Of a stretch of 64,000 nucleotides of DNA, positions 1-9,578 are shown piece by piece; position 1 is the first letter of the stretch, and each line of letters begins with the position of its first letter. The position numbers and the translations under genes were made by a program. Under the pieces are notes generated by a model, which ran no database searches, was not told the DNA's origin, and saw nothing but the letters and a program-made list of their open reading frames with translations. Source of the DNA: Balneolales bacterium ANBcel1 (GTDB taxonomy: Bacteria > Bacteroidota > Rhodothermia > Balneolales > Natronogracilivirgulaceae); assembly GCA_029688905.1 (NCBI GenBank), contig JARULB010000008.1, forward strand, positions 1-64,000, written 5' to 3'.

Positions 1-24
1 AGCTAAAACTATTGAGCTTTCAGG

Positions 25-2127
25 TTATTTTTTTTCTTCAATGACTTCCTTCGCGATGGAATCGGGAACCGGCGCATACTTTTCAAACTCCATGGAGTAG
101 ACGGCACGGCCCTGCGACAGAGAACGCAAATGCGTGGAATATCCGAACATTTCGGACAAAGGCACTTCCGCATCAATGACCGATCCTTCGACCCTGTTTT
201 CCATCTTGCCAATAATGCCACGTCGCCCGTTAAGGTCTCCGATGATATCACCCATGTACTCTTCCGGAGTGATTACTTCTACTTTCATGACGGGCTCAAG
301 AAGTATCGGAGCGGCTTTTCGGGCAGCTGTCTTGAATCCAAGCTTGGCACACATCTCAAAACTGACAGCGTCTGAATCCACATCGTGGTAGGAGCCGTCA
401 AAGACCCGCACCTTGACCCCTTCCACATTATAATTGGCCAGAACTCCATTGTTAAGCGCAAGTTTAAAGCCTTTTTCCACCGATGAGATATACTCTCTGG
501 GGATGTTGCCGCCTACCACCTCATTAACAAATTCGAATCCGGTGTTTCCTTCCATCGGCATGATTTCGAACTGGACATCGGCAAACTTACCTTTACCACC
601 GGTCTGCTTCTTGTAGATTTCACGATGGGTTACCGGCTTGGTAATGGCTTCACGATAGGAGACCTGCGGCTGGCCGACGTTCGCCTCTACCTTGAACTCG
701 CGCTTCAGCCGATCCACAATTACTTCCAGGTGAAGCTCACCCATACCTGCAATGGTTGTCTGGGCGGTTTCATCATCTACATTCACCTTGAAGGTGGGAT
801 CCTCTTCGGCAAGTTTTGCAAGGCCGGTGGTCAGTTTGTCGTTATCCGCCTTTGTCTTCGGTTCCACGGCAAGCTTGATTACCGGTTCGGGGAACACCAT
901 CTGCTCCAGGATGATCGGCGATTTTTCATCACACAGCGTATCTCCTGTATGCACGGTTTTAATCCCTACCGCAGCGCAGATGTCACCGGCACGAACCTTT
1001 TCGATATCCTCTTTGGAATTGGCGTGCATTTTCAGCAACCGGCCGATTCGTTCTTTTCTTCCGGTGGATGCATTCAGCACATAGGAACCGGCATCCAGTT
1101 CTCCGGAATAGACACGAATAAAGGTCAACTTACCGACATAGGGGTCGGTCATAATTTTAAACGCCAGTGCCGCAAAGGGCTCATCGATGCTGGTTTTGCG
1201 AACACGCTTTTCCTCTTCATTATCCGGATTGATTCCCTCGATAGAATCAACATCAAGCGGGGAAGGCATGTATTTGATCGTGGAATCGAGCAGTGCCTGC
1301 ACTCCCTTGTTCTTGAAAGCGGAACCGCAGAGAACGGGAGTAATGCTCAAATCAAGCGTCGCTTTGCGGAACGCCGCCTCCATCTCCTCAACGGAAATCT
1401 CTTCCTCCATCAGATACTTTTCCATCAGGGTGTCGTCATAGTCCGCAATGGACTCAATCATGATCTTGCGGAATTCATCCGCTTTGCCCTGCAAATCCTC
1501 TGGAATATCTACCTCGGCGAACTCCTTACCCTGGGTGGAATCATCCCATACAAAAGCCCTCATGCTCATGAGGTCAACTACTCCGCGAAATTCTGCTTCC
1601 GAGCCTATCGGGATTTGCAACGGAACAGGAGTTGCATTGAGCCTGAGTTTCATCTGCTCAACAACATTGTAAAAATCGGCCCCGGTACGGTCCATTTTGT
1701 TAACGAATGCCATTCTTGGCACACCGTATTTGTTCGCCTGGCGCCATACGGTCTCGGACTGTGGCTGGACGGCGCCGACAGCGCAAAAGACGGCAACGGC
1801 ACCATCAAGTACACGAAGGGATCGCTCAACCTCTACAGTAAAATCTACGTGACCCGGCGTGTCGATGATGTTGATCCTGTGATCGTTCCAGTTACAGGTA
1901 GTAGCCGCCGAGGTAATGGTAATCCCGCGCTCCCGTTCCTGCTCCATCCAGTCCATAGTAGCCGCTCCGTCGTGGGTCTCGCCCAGTCGGTGACTGATTC
2001 CGGTGTAAAACAGGACTCTTTCCGTAACGGTCGTCTTACCGGCATCGATATGCGCCATGATGCCGATATTACGCGTTTTTCTAATCTGCTCGGTGATTTT
2101 TGAATTGCTTGTTGCAGTAGCTGCCAT
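25..2127 (-). CDS. fusA: Translation elongation factor G
   Basis: 700 residues, the normal length for EF-G, a cytoplasmic GTPase that drives ribosomal translocation and, with RRF, ribosome recycling. The G1 loop AHIDAGKT lies near residue 25, the G3 motif DTPGH near 90 and the G4 motif NKMD near 143. Domains II to V follow without interruption, ending in the EF-G C-terminal ferredoxin-like domain. It starts with ATG at 2125-2127, 24 bases after rpsG. It is the last gene of an rpsL-rpsG-fusA string read on the minus strand, the usual str operon order; any tuf gene would lie outside the window. Identification is secure. Confidence 0.98.
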   Translation of the reverse strand: MAATATSNSKITEQIRKTRNIGIMAHIDAGKTTVTERVLFYTGISHRLGETHDGAATMDWMEQERERGITITSAATTCNWNDHRINIIDTPGHVDFTVEVERSLRVLDGAVAVFCAVGAVQPQSETVWRQANKYGVPRMAFVNKMDRTGADFYNVVEQMKLRLNATPVPLQIPIGSEAEFRGVVDLMSMRAFVWDDSTQGKEFAEVDIPEDLQGKADEFRKIMIESIADYDDTLMEKYLMEEEISVEEMEAAFRKATLDLSITPVLCGSAFKNKGVQALLDSTIKYMPSPLDVDSIEGINPDNEEEKRVRKTSIDEPFAALAFKIMTDPYVGKLTFIRVYSGELDAGSYVLNASTGRKERIGRLLKMHANSKEDIEKVRAGDICAAVGIKTVHTGDTLCDEKSPIILEQMVFPEPVIKLAVEPKTKADNDKLTTGLAKLAEEDPTFKVNVDDETAQTTIAGMGELHLEVIVDRLKREFKVEANVGQPQVSYREAITKPVTHREIYKKQTGGKGKFADVQFEIMPMEGNTGFEFVNEVVGGNIPREYISSVEKGFKLALNNGVLANYNVEGVKVRVFDGSYHDVDSDAVSFEMCAKLGFKTAARKAAPILLEPVMKVEVITPEEYMGDIIGDLNGRRGIIGKMENRVEGSVIDAEVPLSEMFGYSTHLRSLSQGRAVYSMEFEKYAPVPDSIAKEVIEEKK

Positions 2128-2151
2128 GATTCTTATGCGTAAACGTAATTA

Positions 2152-2619
2152 CTAAAAACGAAAATGGGCAAAAGCCTTGTTTGCTTCGGCCATCCGGTGT
2201 GTGTCGTCTTTTTTGCGGACCGCACCACCTTCATTATTTGCGGCGTCCATAATTTCCCGCGCAAGCCGGGCCGACATGGACTTGTCGTTTCTGGCTTTTG
2301 CCGAACGTATCAGCCACCTCATGCTTAGTGCCGTACTGCGCTCCGGGCGCACTTCAACAGGCACCTGATAGGTCGATCCGCCAACCCTGCGGCTCTTCAC
2401 CTCAATTACCGGTGCGGTATTATTCAAAGCGTCCTTGAACACCTCTACACCAACCTTGCCGGTCTTCTCTTCTATCACCGAAAAAGCCTGCTTCAACATT
2501 CTGCGGGCTGTGGTTTTTTTCCCGTCCTTCATAAGGCAGTTCACAAATCGCGCTACGGACTTATCCGAAAAATCCGGATCAGGCTTTACTATTCTTTTTT
2601 CGGCACTTCTTCTTCGCAT
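2152..2619 (-). CDS. rpsG: 30S ribosomal protein S7
   Basis: 155 residues, the standard length. S7 is the primary binder that starts assembly of the 30S head and lines the E site. The N-terminal region with [12 protein letters not shown] and the C-terminal AFAHFRF ending are typical. It sits 35 bases after rpsL and 24 before fusA, so the three are surely cotranscribed. In many bacteria S7 is the translational repressor of this operon; no such site was identified here. Confidence 0.97.
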   Translation of the reverse strand: MRRRSAEKRIVKPDPDFSDKSVARFVNCLMKDGKKTTARRMLKQAFSVIEEKTGKVGVEVFKDALNNTAPVIEVKSRRVGGSTYQVPVEVRPERSTALSMRWLIRSAKARNDKSMSARLAREIMDAANNEGGAVRKKDDTHRMAEANKAFAHFRF

Positions 2620-2654
2620 TGGTCAAATAACTAAAAAGTTAACATTACAAAACC

Positions 2655-3029
2655 CTACTGCTTCGGGCGCTTGGAGCCGTAAAGGCTTCTGCGCTGACGC
2701 CTTTCACTCACTCCGGCAGTATCAAGCGCGCCGCGAATGATGTGATATCGCACACCCGGCAGATCCTTCACCCGGCCGCCACGAATCAACACAATACTGT
2801 GTTCCTGAAGATTGTGGCCTTCGCCCGGTATATACGCCGTCACTTCAATTCCATTGGTCAGACGTACACGAGCTACCTTCCGCAATGCCGAATTCGGCTT
2901 TTTAGGTGTAGTGGTATATACACGAGTGCATACCCCGCGACGCTGCGGACAGTTTTGTAGCGCAGGAGACGTAGTTTTCTTAGTTTTGTTCTTTCTGCCC
3001 TTACGTATAAGCTGCTGTATCGTTGGCAC
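2655..3029 (-). CDS. rpsL: 30S ribosomal protein S12
   Basis: 124 residues, usual length. S12 is a 30S decoding-centre protein that monitors codon-anticodon pairing. The segments [11 protein letters not shown] and PGVRYH match the universally conserved loops. The lysines at the positions that mutate to give streptomycin resistance are wild type here. It is the first gene of the str operon, divergent from recG with a 188-base gap that must hold both promoters. I could not pick a convincing minus-strand promoter in that gap. Confidence 0.97.
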   Translation of the reverse strand: MPTIQQLIRKGRKNKTKKTTSPALQNCPQRRGVCTRVYTTTPKKPNSALRKVARVRLTNGIEVTAYIPGEGHNLQEHSIVLIRGGRVKDLPGVRYHIIRGALDTAGVSERRQRRSLYGSKRPKQ

Positions 3030-3217
3030 GGTTCATTCTGTTTGAAATGGATGTTAAATAGTTTGAAAAGATATGGAATTTGCCCTGCCATTTGCAAACA
3101 CAATGTCATACAATAATCCAAATATCGATCGACAACAGCCTTTGTTTTACTTTTGCACCCAATACACCGCTCTTTTTGGCTTGTTGTTAATGCGTCTGAT
3201 ATATATCATTATAACAG

Positions 3218-5311
3218 TTGAATCTTACTAACATTTCAGGAATCAGCCCGGCAAGGGAAAAAGCGTTGAACCAGGCCGGTATTTTCACTCCGGCCGACCT
3301 GGCTCTTTTTTTCCCGAGAGCCTACATCGACCGACGCACCGTACTCCGGATCGGCAGCCTGCAGGGTGCCGGTGAAAAAGTGACGGTAACAGGAACCCTG
3401 GCTTCTGTCAGAGAGAGTGGGTTTGGAAGAAAAAAACGGCTTGAAGCGGTTCTCCAGGACGAAACCGGTATGGTGAAAGGAGTCTGGTTCAAAGGCCTCT
3501 CCTATTTTAAAAAGAGTCTCAAACAAGGAGAACAGGTCGCCTACTACGGCACGGTCAAACGGTACGGCCGCTATCTCACCATGGCACACCCTGAAGTTGA
3601 GCAACTGTCGGCCGGAGATGAAAACGGGCACAATACTTCCGTGAATGAGGATGGTTTCACCGGAATCGTTCCTGTCTATCATGGAAATCAGTTCTTCAAG
3701 AAAACGTACATCACTTCCGGGCTGCTGCGTAAGTGGATATTAACCGTACTTGACCAGCTCTCATTTCAGGAGTTTCTTCCGGAGCCACTGCTCAAACAGT
3801 TGAACTACCCCTTGCGTGAAGAGGCGTTACGCTGGATTCACGCACCGCAGTCTCCAAAACAGCATCATGCGGCGCTTGAGCGGTTCAAATTTGAGGAGCT
3901 GTTTCTCTTCGAACTTAGTGTCGTGACGCTCAAGCGGGATGTGCTCGAAAAAGCGCCCGGCAATGTAATGGCCGAAACCCGTCCTGCCACCCACCGGTTT
4001 TTCAAAGAAACGTTACCCTTTGAACTGACCGAAGGGCAGAAGTCGGCACTTGGTGACATCAAAAAAGATATCCGATCCGGAAAACAGATGAACCGGCTGC
4101 TCCAGGGGGATGTCGGATCCGGAAAAACAATCGTCGCCATCGGCGCCATGCTGATGGCCCTGGACAGCGGCTACCAGTCGGTTTTAATGGCTCCCACAGA
4201 GATACTCGCGGAACAGCACTATCATTCATTGAGTCGGTGGCTGAACCCGCTGGGGGTAAATGTCCGACTGCTCGTTGGCAATCAGAAAAAGGCCCTCAGA
4301 GACGACCTCCTGTCCGATATCGCGGGCGGTACTGCCCACATTGTAGTCGGCACCCACGCGATCATCCAGGAATCCATTCGTTTTCACCGGCTGGGCATGG
4401 CAATCATCGATGAGCAGCACCGGTTCGGGGTATCGCAGCGCGCACTTCTCCGCGAAAAAGGTGACCGCCCCCACATCCTTGTAATGTCCGCCACACCGAT
4501 TCCCCGATCCCTCGCCATGACCCTGTACAGCGACCTCGACGTCTCCATTATTCGTGATCTGCCACCCGGGCGCAAACCGATTATCACGCGTGTTGTCCGG
4601 GAAGCCGACCGACCGAAGGTCTACCGGTTTATCGAAGAGCAACTGCAGGACGGCGGCCAGGTTTACATCGTGTATCCACTTATTGAAGAATCGGAAGCCA
4701 TGGACCTTAAGAACGCCACGGAAGGCTTCCGCCAAATCAGCGCCGAGTTTCCGGATCACCGTACCGGTCTCCTGCACGGCAGGATGACAGCTACCGAGAA
4801 AGAGTCGATCATGCGGGATTTCTCCAGTAACCGAATCCGGATTCTGGTTTCAACTACCGTTATTGAGGTTGGGGTGGATGTGCCCAATGCGTCTATCATG
4901 GTTGTGGAACATGCTGAACGATTCGGCCTGTCGCAGCTGCACCAGCTTCGCGGACGCACCGGTCGGGGGCAACGTCAGAGCTACTGCCTGCTCATGGCCG
5001 GTGTCAAACAGAGCAAGGAGGCCCGAAGCCGGCTCGGAACCATGGAAGAAACCACCGACGGATTCAAGATCGCCGAAGCGGATCTGAAACTTCGCGGACC
5101 CGGAGATTTTCTGGGCACACGGCAAAGCGGCCTCCCCGAGTTCCGTTACGCCGACCTTTTGAACGATCAGTTTCTTTTGGAGGTTGCAAAAGAGAATGCC
5201 GTAAAACTGCTTCAGACCGACCCCGATCTGCAAAGTCCTGAGCTGAATGCACTTCGGAGGGTTTTTATTCCCTATTTGAGGGAAAAAAAGAAATTTTTCA
5301 GAATGAGCTGA
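3218..5311 (+). CDS. recG: ATP-dependent DNA helicase RecG
   Basis: 697 residues, close to the usual size. RecG is a monomeric superfamily 2 helicase that remodels stalled forks and branches. An N-terminal wedge/OB domain (about 1-230) precedes the helicase core. Walker A GDVGSGKT lies near residue 300, the DEQH box (IIDEQHRFG) near 400, the SATPIPRS motif just after, and the helicase C-terminal motifs (VGVDVPNA, QLRGRTGRG) near 550-590. It starts with TTG at 3218; no earlier in-frame ATG fits the family start. It is divergent from rpsL and stands 57 bases before the DUF1538 operon, so read-through into that operon is possible. Confidence 0.96.
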   Translation: MNLTNISGISPAREKALNQAGIFTPADLALFFPRAYIDRRTVLRIGSLQGAGEKVTVTGTLASVRESGFGRKKRLEAVLQDETGMVKGVWFKGLSYFKKSLKQGEQVAYYGTVKRYGRYLTMAHPEVEQLSAGDENGHNTSVNEDGFTGIVPVYHGNQFFKKTYITSGLLRKWILTVLDQLSFQEFLPEPLLKQLNYPLREEALRWIHAPQSPKQHHAALERFKFEELFLFELSVVTLKRDVLEKAPGNVMAETRPATHRFFKETLPFELTEGQKSALGDIKKDIRSGKQMNRLLQGDVGSGKTIVAIGAMLMALDSGYQSVLMAPTEILAEQHYHSLSRWLNPLGVNVRLLVGNQKKALRDDLLSDIAGGTAHIVVGTHAIIQESIRFHRLGMAIIDEQHRFGVSQRALLREKGDRPHILVMSATPIPRSLAMTLYSDLDVSIIRDLPPGRKPIITRVVREADRPKVYRFIEEQLQDGGQVYIVYPLIEESEAMDLKNATEGFRQISAEFPDHRTGLLHGRMTATEKESIMRDFSSNRIRILVSTTVIEVGVDVPNASIMVVEHAERFGLSQLHQLRGRTGRGQRQSYCLLMAGVKQSKEARSRLGTMEETTDGFKIAEADLKLRGPGDFLGTRQSGLPEFRYADLLNDQFLLEVAKENAVKLLQTDPDLQSPELNALRRVFIPYLREKKKFFRMS

Positions 5312-5368
5312 ACCTGTCCCCATAACCACTTCTCACCATACAGCAACCGGTAACAGACGAATTAACAT

Positions 5369-6061
5369 ATGCAAAATCTTCAGGAAACTGTTAGAGAAGT
5401 TGTTCAGGCCATATTGCCGGTGACGATTGTTGTCATTTTGTTGCAGTTTACCATCATCTGGCTGCCCCTGGAAGATTTTCTGCAATTCATCATCGGTGCG
5501 GTTATGGTATCGGCCGGACTCATCTTTTTTCTCCTGGGCGTTCACATTGGGTTGTTGCCAATCGGCGAGATGATTGGTTCCTCTTTACCGAGAATGGGCA
5601 AGGTTTGGCTAATTGTACTGATCAGCTTTCTGCTTGGATTCGTAGTAACCGTGGCCGAGCCGGATGTTCGTGTTCTGGCAAATTATGTTGACAATGTCTC
5701 CGACGGCGAGGTAAATCGCCATTTGCTGATCTATACCGTTGCCCTGGGCCTGGCCATATTCGTCGGACTAGCCATTCTCCGCATCATATACGACATCCCC
5801 ATAAAATATCTGCTGACCGGTGGATATCTGGCGGTGTTCATCCTTGCCATATTTGTACCCGAACAGTTTGTATCCATCTCCTTTGACGCCGGCGGGGTCA
5901 CAACAGGTCCGCTGGCCGTTCCCTTTATTCTGGCCTATGGCGTTGGAGTGGCGGCAGTACTTGGCGGACGAAAAACAACCGACAATGGCTTCGGGCTTGT
6001 TGCACTGGCTTCCATCGGACCGGTACTGGCCGTTCTGATCCTCGGAATTATTTATGGATAG
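5369..6061 (+). CDS. DUF1538 family multi-spanning membrane protein (first copy)
   Basis: 230 residues, almost entirely hydrophobic, with about six or seven membrane spans and no signal peptide. It carries motifs shared with the next gene: a span with FFLLGVHIGLLPIG, then VTVAEPDVRVLA, then FDAGGVTTGPLAVPF. These identify it as DUF1538, a family of uncharacterised inner-membrane proteins. The paired acidic and Pro residues (AEPD) and the Gly-rich DAGG-TGP segment look like substrate- or ion-path elements, but that is inference. It starts at ATG 5369 and ends 6 bases before its paralogue, so the two are almost certainly made together and may form one two-part channel. Confidence 0.88.
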   Translation: MQNLQETVREVVQAILPVTIVVILLQFTIIWLPLEDFLQFIIGAVMVSAGLIFFLLGVHIGLLPIGEMIGSSLPRMGKVWLIVLISFLLGFVVTVAEPDVRVLANYVDNVSDGEVNRHLLIYTVALGLAIFVGLAILRIIYDIPIKYLLTGGYLAVFILAIFVPEQFVSISFDAGGVTTGPLAVPFILAYGVGVAAVLGGRKTTDNGFGLVALASIGPVLAVLILGIIYG

Positions 6062-6067
6062 GACAGT

Positions 6068-6796
6068 ATGGAACTGAAAATTTTCAACGGAATTACGGGT
6101 GTCATTATCGAAGTGGTCTTTGCCCTTGTACCACTCATTATCTTTTTCCTGATCGCCCAGGTACTTTTCCTTCGCATTCCGTGGAAGAAGGTGACCGATA
6201 TCATCAAGGGTATCGTACTGGCTTTTTTCGGTCTGACACTGTTTCTGCAGGGGGTTCATGTCGGGTTTGAACCCGCCGGCAAGCTGATGGGCGAAGTGCT
6301 CGGATCAAAAGACTACCGCTGGGTCCTGGTGCCGATCGGTTTTTTACTGGGATTTGTCGCCACCATTGCCGAACCTGCCATACGAATTCTGAACCATGAA
6401 GTGGATAAGGTATCGGGCGGTTACATCCCGAAAAATGTACTGCTCTACACGCTCTGTATCGGTGTTGGGGTTTCTATCGCGCTGGCCATGCTTCGACTGC
6501 TGGTCGGCATTCCGATCGTCTGGCTTGTACTTCCCGGTTATATTATCGCGTTGATTATGATGCACTTCACTTCTCCGACATTCACATCCGTCGCTTTTGA
6601 TGCCGGAGGGGTCGCAACAGGACCGATGACTGTTACGTTTATTATGGCGATAGCACTCGGAGTAGGAGAAGCACTCCCCGACCGAAATCCGATGATCGAC
6701 AGCTTCGGAATGATTGCACTGGTTGCTTTGGCACCCATTATTTCCGTACTTACGCTCGGGTTACTATACGCATGGAAGGAGCGCCGAAATGATTGA
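6068..6796 (+). CDS. DUF1538 family multi-spanning membrane protein (second copy)
   Basis: 242 residues, paralogous to the preceding gene along its whole length: LFLQGVHVGFEPAG, VATIAEPAIRIL and FDAGGVATGPMTVTF line up with the first copy in the same order. It is an inner-membrane protein with about six or seven spans. In many genomes the DUF1538 domain occurs as a tandem fusion; here the two halves are separate genes. Its last 8 bases overlap the start of the PII-like gene, which points to translational coupling and a shared complex. The substrate is unknown; a PII-controlled transporter is my inference from the context. Confidence 0.88.
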   Translation: MELKIFNGITGVIIEVVFALVPLIIFFLIAQVLFLRIPWKKVTDIIKGIVLAFFGLTLFLQGVHVGFEPAGKLMGEVLGSKDYRWVLVPIGFLLGFVATIAEPAIRILNHEVDKVSGGYIPKNVLLYTLCIGVGVSIALAMLRLLVGIPIVWLVLPGYIIALIMMHFTSPTFTSVAFDAGGVATGPMTVTFIMAIALGVGEALPDRNPMIDSFGMIALVALAPIISVLTLGLLYAWKERRND

Positions 6797-7523
6797 CATT
6801 TTAAAAAACTGCCAGAAATTGATTGTTACGGTTGTAAGCCGTGACAAAACCGCCCGTGTTGTGAAAGCCTCAAAACGGAAGCGCGCCGAGGGCGCCACAA
6901 TTATGCACGGCCAGGGAACGGGAATTGAGAAGTGTAAAACGTTTTGGGGGATTCCCCTGGAACCTGAAAAGGATGTCATCTTTACCGTTGTGTCCGATGA
7001 ACATGCCGAAGAGGTGCTGGATATCATCAGCAAAAGTGTAAAAATGAGCAAGCCGGGTAATGGTGTCGCGTTTATTCTGGATATCACGCGATTTACCGGT
7101 GCTGTTCATTTGCACAAGAAAAAGAATAAACCCGAAGATTTACCGCTTAAAGCCATGGATGAGACCGCCCAGTTTGAACTGATCGTCACCATTGTCGACA
7201 AAGGATTTTGTGAAGAAATCATTACGGCATCCCGAAAAGCCGGTGCTGCCGGGGGCACCATCATAACAGGCAGGGGCACCGGAGTACACGAACGAGGCAG
7301 GCTGCTCTCTTTCAATATAGAACCTGAAAAAGAGGTGATTCTCACTCTGGTTCCACAGTCCATTACCGACGAGGTACTCGAAACCATTGTAAAAACAGGA
7401 GAACTTGACAAACCCGGCAAGGGTATCGCCTTCGTTCTGAATGTTGAAAAGGTGCTCGGCATCAATCACCTGGTTCAGGACATGCTTCACAAGCATAAGC
7501 AAGGTAATGGCAGCGGCGAATAG
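6789..7523 (+). CDS. Tandem PII-like (GlnB-fold) regulatory protein
   Basis: 244 residues made of two PII-like domains (about 5-105 and 115-225). Each begins with a beta strand (KLIVTVV and ELIVTIV), continues through GATIMHGQGTG or GGTIITGRGTG, and ends with a B-loop-like segment (KPGNGVAFIL, KPGKGIAFVL). The short T-loops lack the tyrosine that is uridylylated in GlnB, so control by GlnD is unlikely. PII proteins sense ATP, ADP or 2-oxoglutarate and gate transporters or enzymes by contact. I chose the ATG at 6789, inside the end of the upstream DUF1538 gene, because the fold begins directly after it. The likely partner is the DUF1538 pair. Confidence 0.88.
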   Translation: MIDILKNCQKLIVTVVSRDKTARVVKASKRKRAEGATIMHGQGTGIEKCKTFWGIPLEPEKDVIFTVVSDEHAEEVLDIISKSVKMSKPGNGVAFILDITRFTGAVHLHKKKNKPEDLPLKAMDETAQFELIVTIVDKGFCEEIITASRKAGAAGGTIITGRGTGVHERGRLLSFNIEPEKEVILTLVPQSITDEVLETIVKTGELDKPGKGIAFVLNVEKVLGINHLVQDMLHKHKQGNGSGE

Positions 7524-7599
7524 CAATCACCTTCCCGGTGTTTACCCTCTTTTTTGCCCTTCAAAAAGCACGCCCTTTCTGTGAGGTATCGACTCGTTG

Positions 7600-8475
7600 C
7601 TACTTTTCGGATGAGGTACTTCGGGTCTTCAGGTTACCGGAACCGATCAGGTCAACAGGCAGCGGCTCGCTGGCAGATCCGGCATAAACCGACACATGCG
7701 GGAACGGAATTTCGATACCCTCCTTGTCAAAACGCTCCTTGATACCCATATTCAACCCGTTTCGCAGTTTCAGAAAATCCTCCCTGGCGGCCCAGGCGAC
7801 AAACAGAATGTCGATGGATGAGTTGCCGAACTTGTCAAAAATCAGCAATGGCGGTGGTTCCTGCAGGGAATAGGGGATTTTTTCCGCGACATCAAACAGC
7901 ACCTCACTGACCCTCTTCAGGTCTTCCTTGTAAGCCACGGAGATGTTGCAATCCACCCTTCGGATGGGGAACCGGGTGATGTTGATGAATTCCGATTTAA
8001 TCATTGACTCATTGGGAACCCTCAGAAAGCGGTTGTCGAACATGCGAAGTTTGACCGACAGGGTGTCGATGGAAAGTACAATTCCCACATTGCCACTTAC
8101 GCTGACCACATCCCCCACTTTGAAAGACTGTTCAGCAATCAGAAAAAAACCACTGATAACATTCGAAATGCTTGTTTGAGATGCGAAACCCAGTGCCAGT
8201 CCGACTACACCCGCAGCGCCAAGAAGAGGTGTAAGCCCGAATCCCAGATCGTGAAGAACCATGATCACAAGAAGCACCGCGCCGGAATAAAAAACCAGTT
8301 TGCCGACCAGCATTCCATAATGCGCGTTGTATTGCTTTGAAACATACCGTATCAGTGAGCGACGGATGAATATCAGCGCAAAAAAACCAATGACTATCAG
8401 AAACAGGACGCGTATCAGCTGTAGTAACCGGGCTTCGGTCAAGTATCCTTCAAACAGGCCTGAAATAAAATCCAT
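7600..8475 (-). CDS. Small-conductance mechanosensitive channel, MscS family
   Basis: 291 residues, near the size of E. coli MscS. Three membrane spans (about 18-40, 62-85, 90-115) are followed by a cytoplasmic beta and alpha-beta vestibule. The third span has the Gly/Ala-rich packing of the MscS pore (GAAGVVGLALGFASQTSISN), followed by FKVGDVV. The protein releases solutes on osmotic downshock. It lies 33 bases after a DUF432 gene on the same strand and is probably its operon partner. It converges with the PII-like gene across a 76-base gap. Confidence 0.93.
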   Translation of the reverse strand: MDFISGLFEGYLTEARLLQLIRVLFLIVIGFFALIFIRRSLIRYVSKQYNAHYGMLVGKLVFYSGAVLLVIMVLHDLGFGLTPLLGAAGVVGLALGFASQTSISNVISGFFLIAEQSFKVGDVVSVSGNVGIVLSIDTLSVKLRMFDNRFLRVPNESMIKSEFINITRFPIRRVDCNISVAYKEDLKRVSEVLFDVAEKIPYSLQEPPPLLIFDKFGNSSIDILFVAWAAREDFLKLRNGLNMGIKERFDKEGIEIPFPHVSVYAGSASEPLPVDLIGSGNLKTRSTSSEK

Positions 8476-8508
8476 GGTGCCTTCCTCCTGGCATTAAACG
8501 TATCGTTA

Positions 8509-9312
8509 TCAGTGACCGGCAATTCCAAAATCACGCAGAAGCTTGAATGTTCTGACCGCCAGGCTCTTTTTAACATTGAGCCGCGGCCCGGACAACAATT
8601 TTCCGCCTTCGGCCTCCGGCGGCAGCACCCCCTTCATTTCAATATCGCTGTGTGCTTCTCCTGAATGATGAGTGATTTTTGTCTCGTCCGCCCACATCAC
8701 CCCGTCTTTTTCGTAAATGGACAGGCGCTCCGAACGCAGACATACTTTCTCGAACTTCAAATCGCTTTCACTGGTATTGTGGATGACCATCGGACAAATC
8801 ACGAGATGGGGTTCGTGCAAATCGCTGGTTATCACACGTCGCAGGGTGGAAGAAAGTGCGTAGGAGTGCTCCCCTTCGGTAAAAATGCCGAACCAGGTGC
8901 CTGAGAGTATGAGTGTCGGCAATTCGGCGATGACCAGGTCGGGCTTATCCACCGGTGAAATACGCACGAAAACAGGCACCCTGCAGTATACCCGCGCGTT
9001 ACCACCCGGATAAATCCGATAGGAATATTCAGTGTTTACAACGACCGGCCGATCGGGAAATACCGGAGTAAAGGTATACTCATGATATGCTTTGGGCAGA
9101 GCCGTCCGCATCCAGTCCGGATTTTCGGGAACGGGCAGTGGGTCATGGTTGCCGCTTTCATCACGTTCGGCAGCCACCCAGATGTCATTAAATACTTTTT
9201 TCAGATATATGGACAACGGGCCTATCCGATGGCTCGCAATAACATCATCTTCCAGGGTTACTGTTTTCCAGACTAAATCATTCATGAGTTGCTCAATTTG
9301 AGTTTCCAGCAC
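8509..9312 (-). CDS. DUF432 domain protein linked to the MscS channel
   Basis: 267 residues, soluble, no signal peptide or membrane span. The series of short beta segments with PLSIYLKKVF, YRIYPGGNARVYCRVPVFVRI and LSGTWFGIFTEGEHSYAL is what I recognise as DUF432, a family without known function. Start appears to be GTG at 9310-9312. The family often lies next to MscS channels, as here with 33 bases between the genes. This suggests a cytoplasmic accessory or regulator of the channel, which is inference. The start could be slightly further downstream. Confidence 0.78.
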   Translation of the reverse strand: MLETQIEQLMNDLVWKTVTLEDDVIASHRIGPLSIYLKKVFNDIWVAAERDESGNHDPLPVPENPDWMRTALPKAYHEYTFTPVFPDRPVVVNTEYSYRIYPGGNARVYCRVPVFVRISPVDKPDLVIAELPTLILSGTWFGIFTEGEHSYALSSTLRRVITSDLHEPHLVICPMVIHNTSESDLKFEKVCLRSERLSIYEKDGVMWADETKITHHSGEAHSDIEMKGVLPPEAEGGKLLSGPRLNVKKSLAVRTFKLLRDFGIAGH

Positions 9313-9578
9313 ATGTTAGTGCATTCTATGCAAATCGTCAAATTCCGCGTTGTCATTTCAGGTGATATTGCGCTTTCTGAACACTTTTCAGGAGATAACA
9401 GCCACCCGCTGTCGCTGTACCGGTAACGTTATTCAGAACTGTACTGCCCTGTTTCCAATACCGCGCTGTTTACCTATATTTCCAGTTGAATCCCGATCGC
9501 AACAACAAGATACAGCAACACTGCCTGAAGATCCCGTTCGGTCGTCACTCATCCATCATTTTGATCAGAGAGTCTGCC

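Noticed and set aside
625-2103. 492-codon open frame on the plus strand across fusA
   Set aside because: It is antisense to EF-G, whose family identity is certain, and its composition is that expected from a shadow of a conserved gene. No motif was seen.
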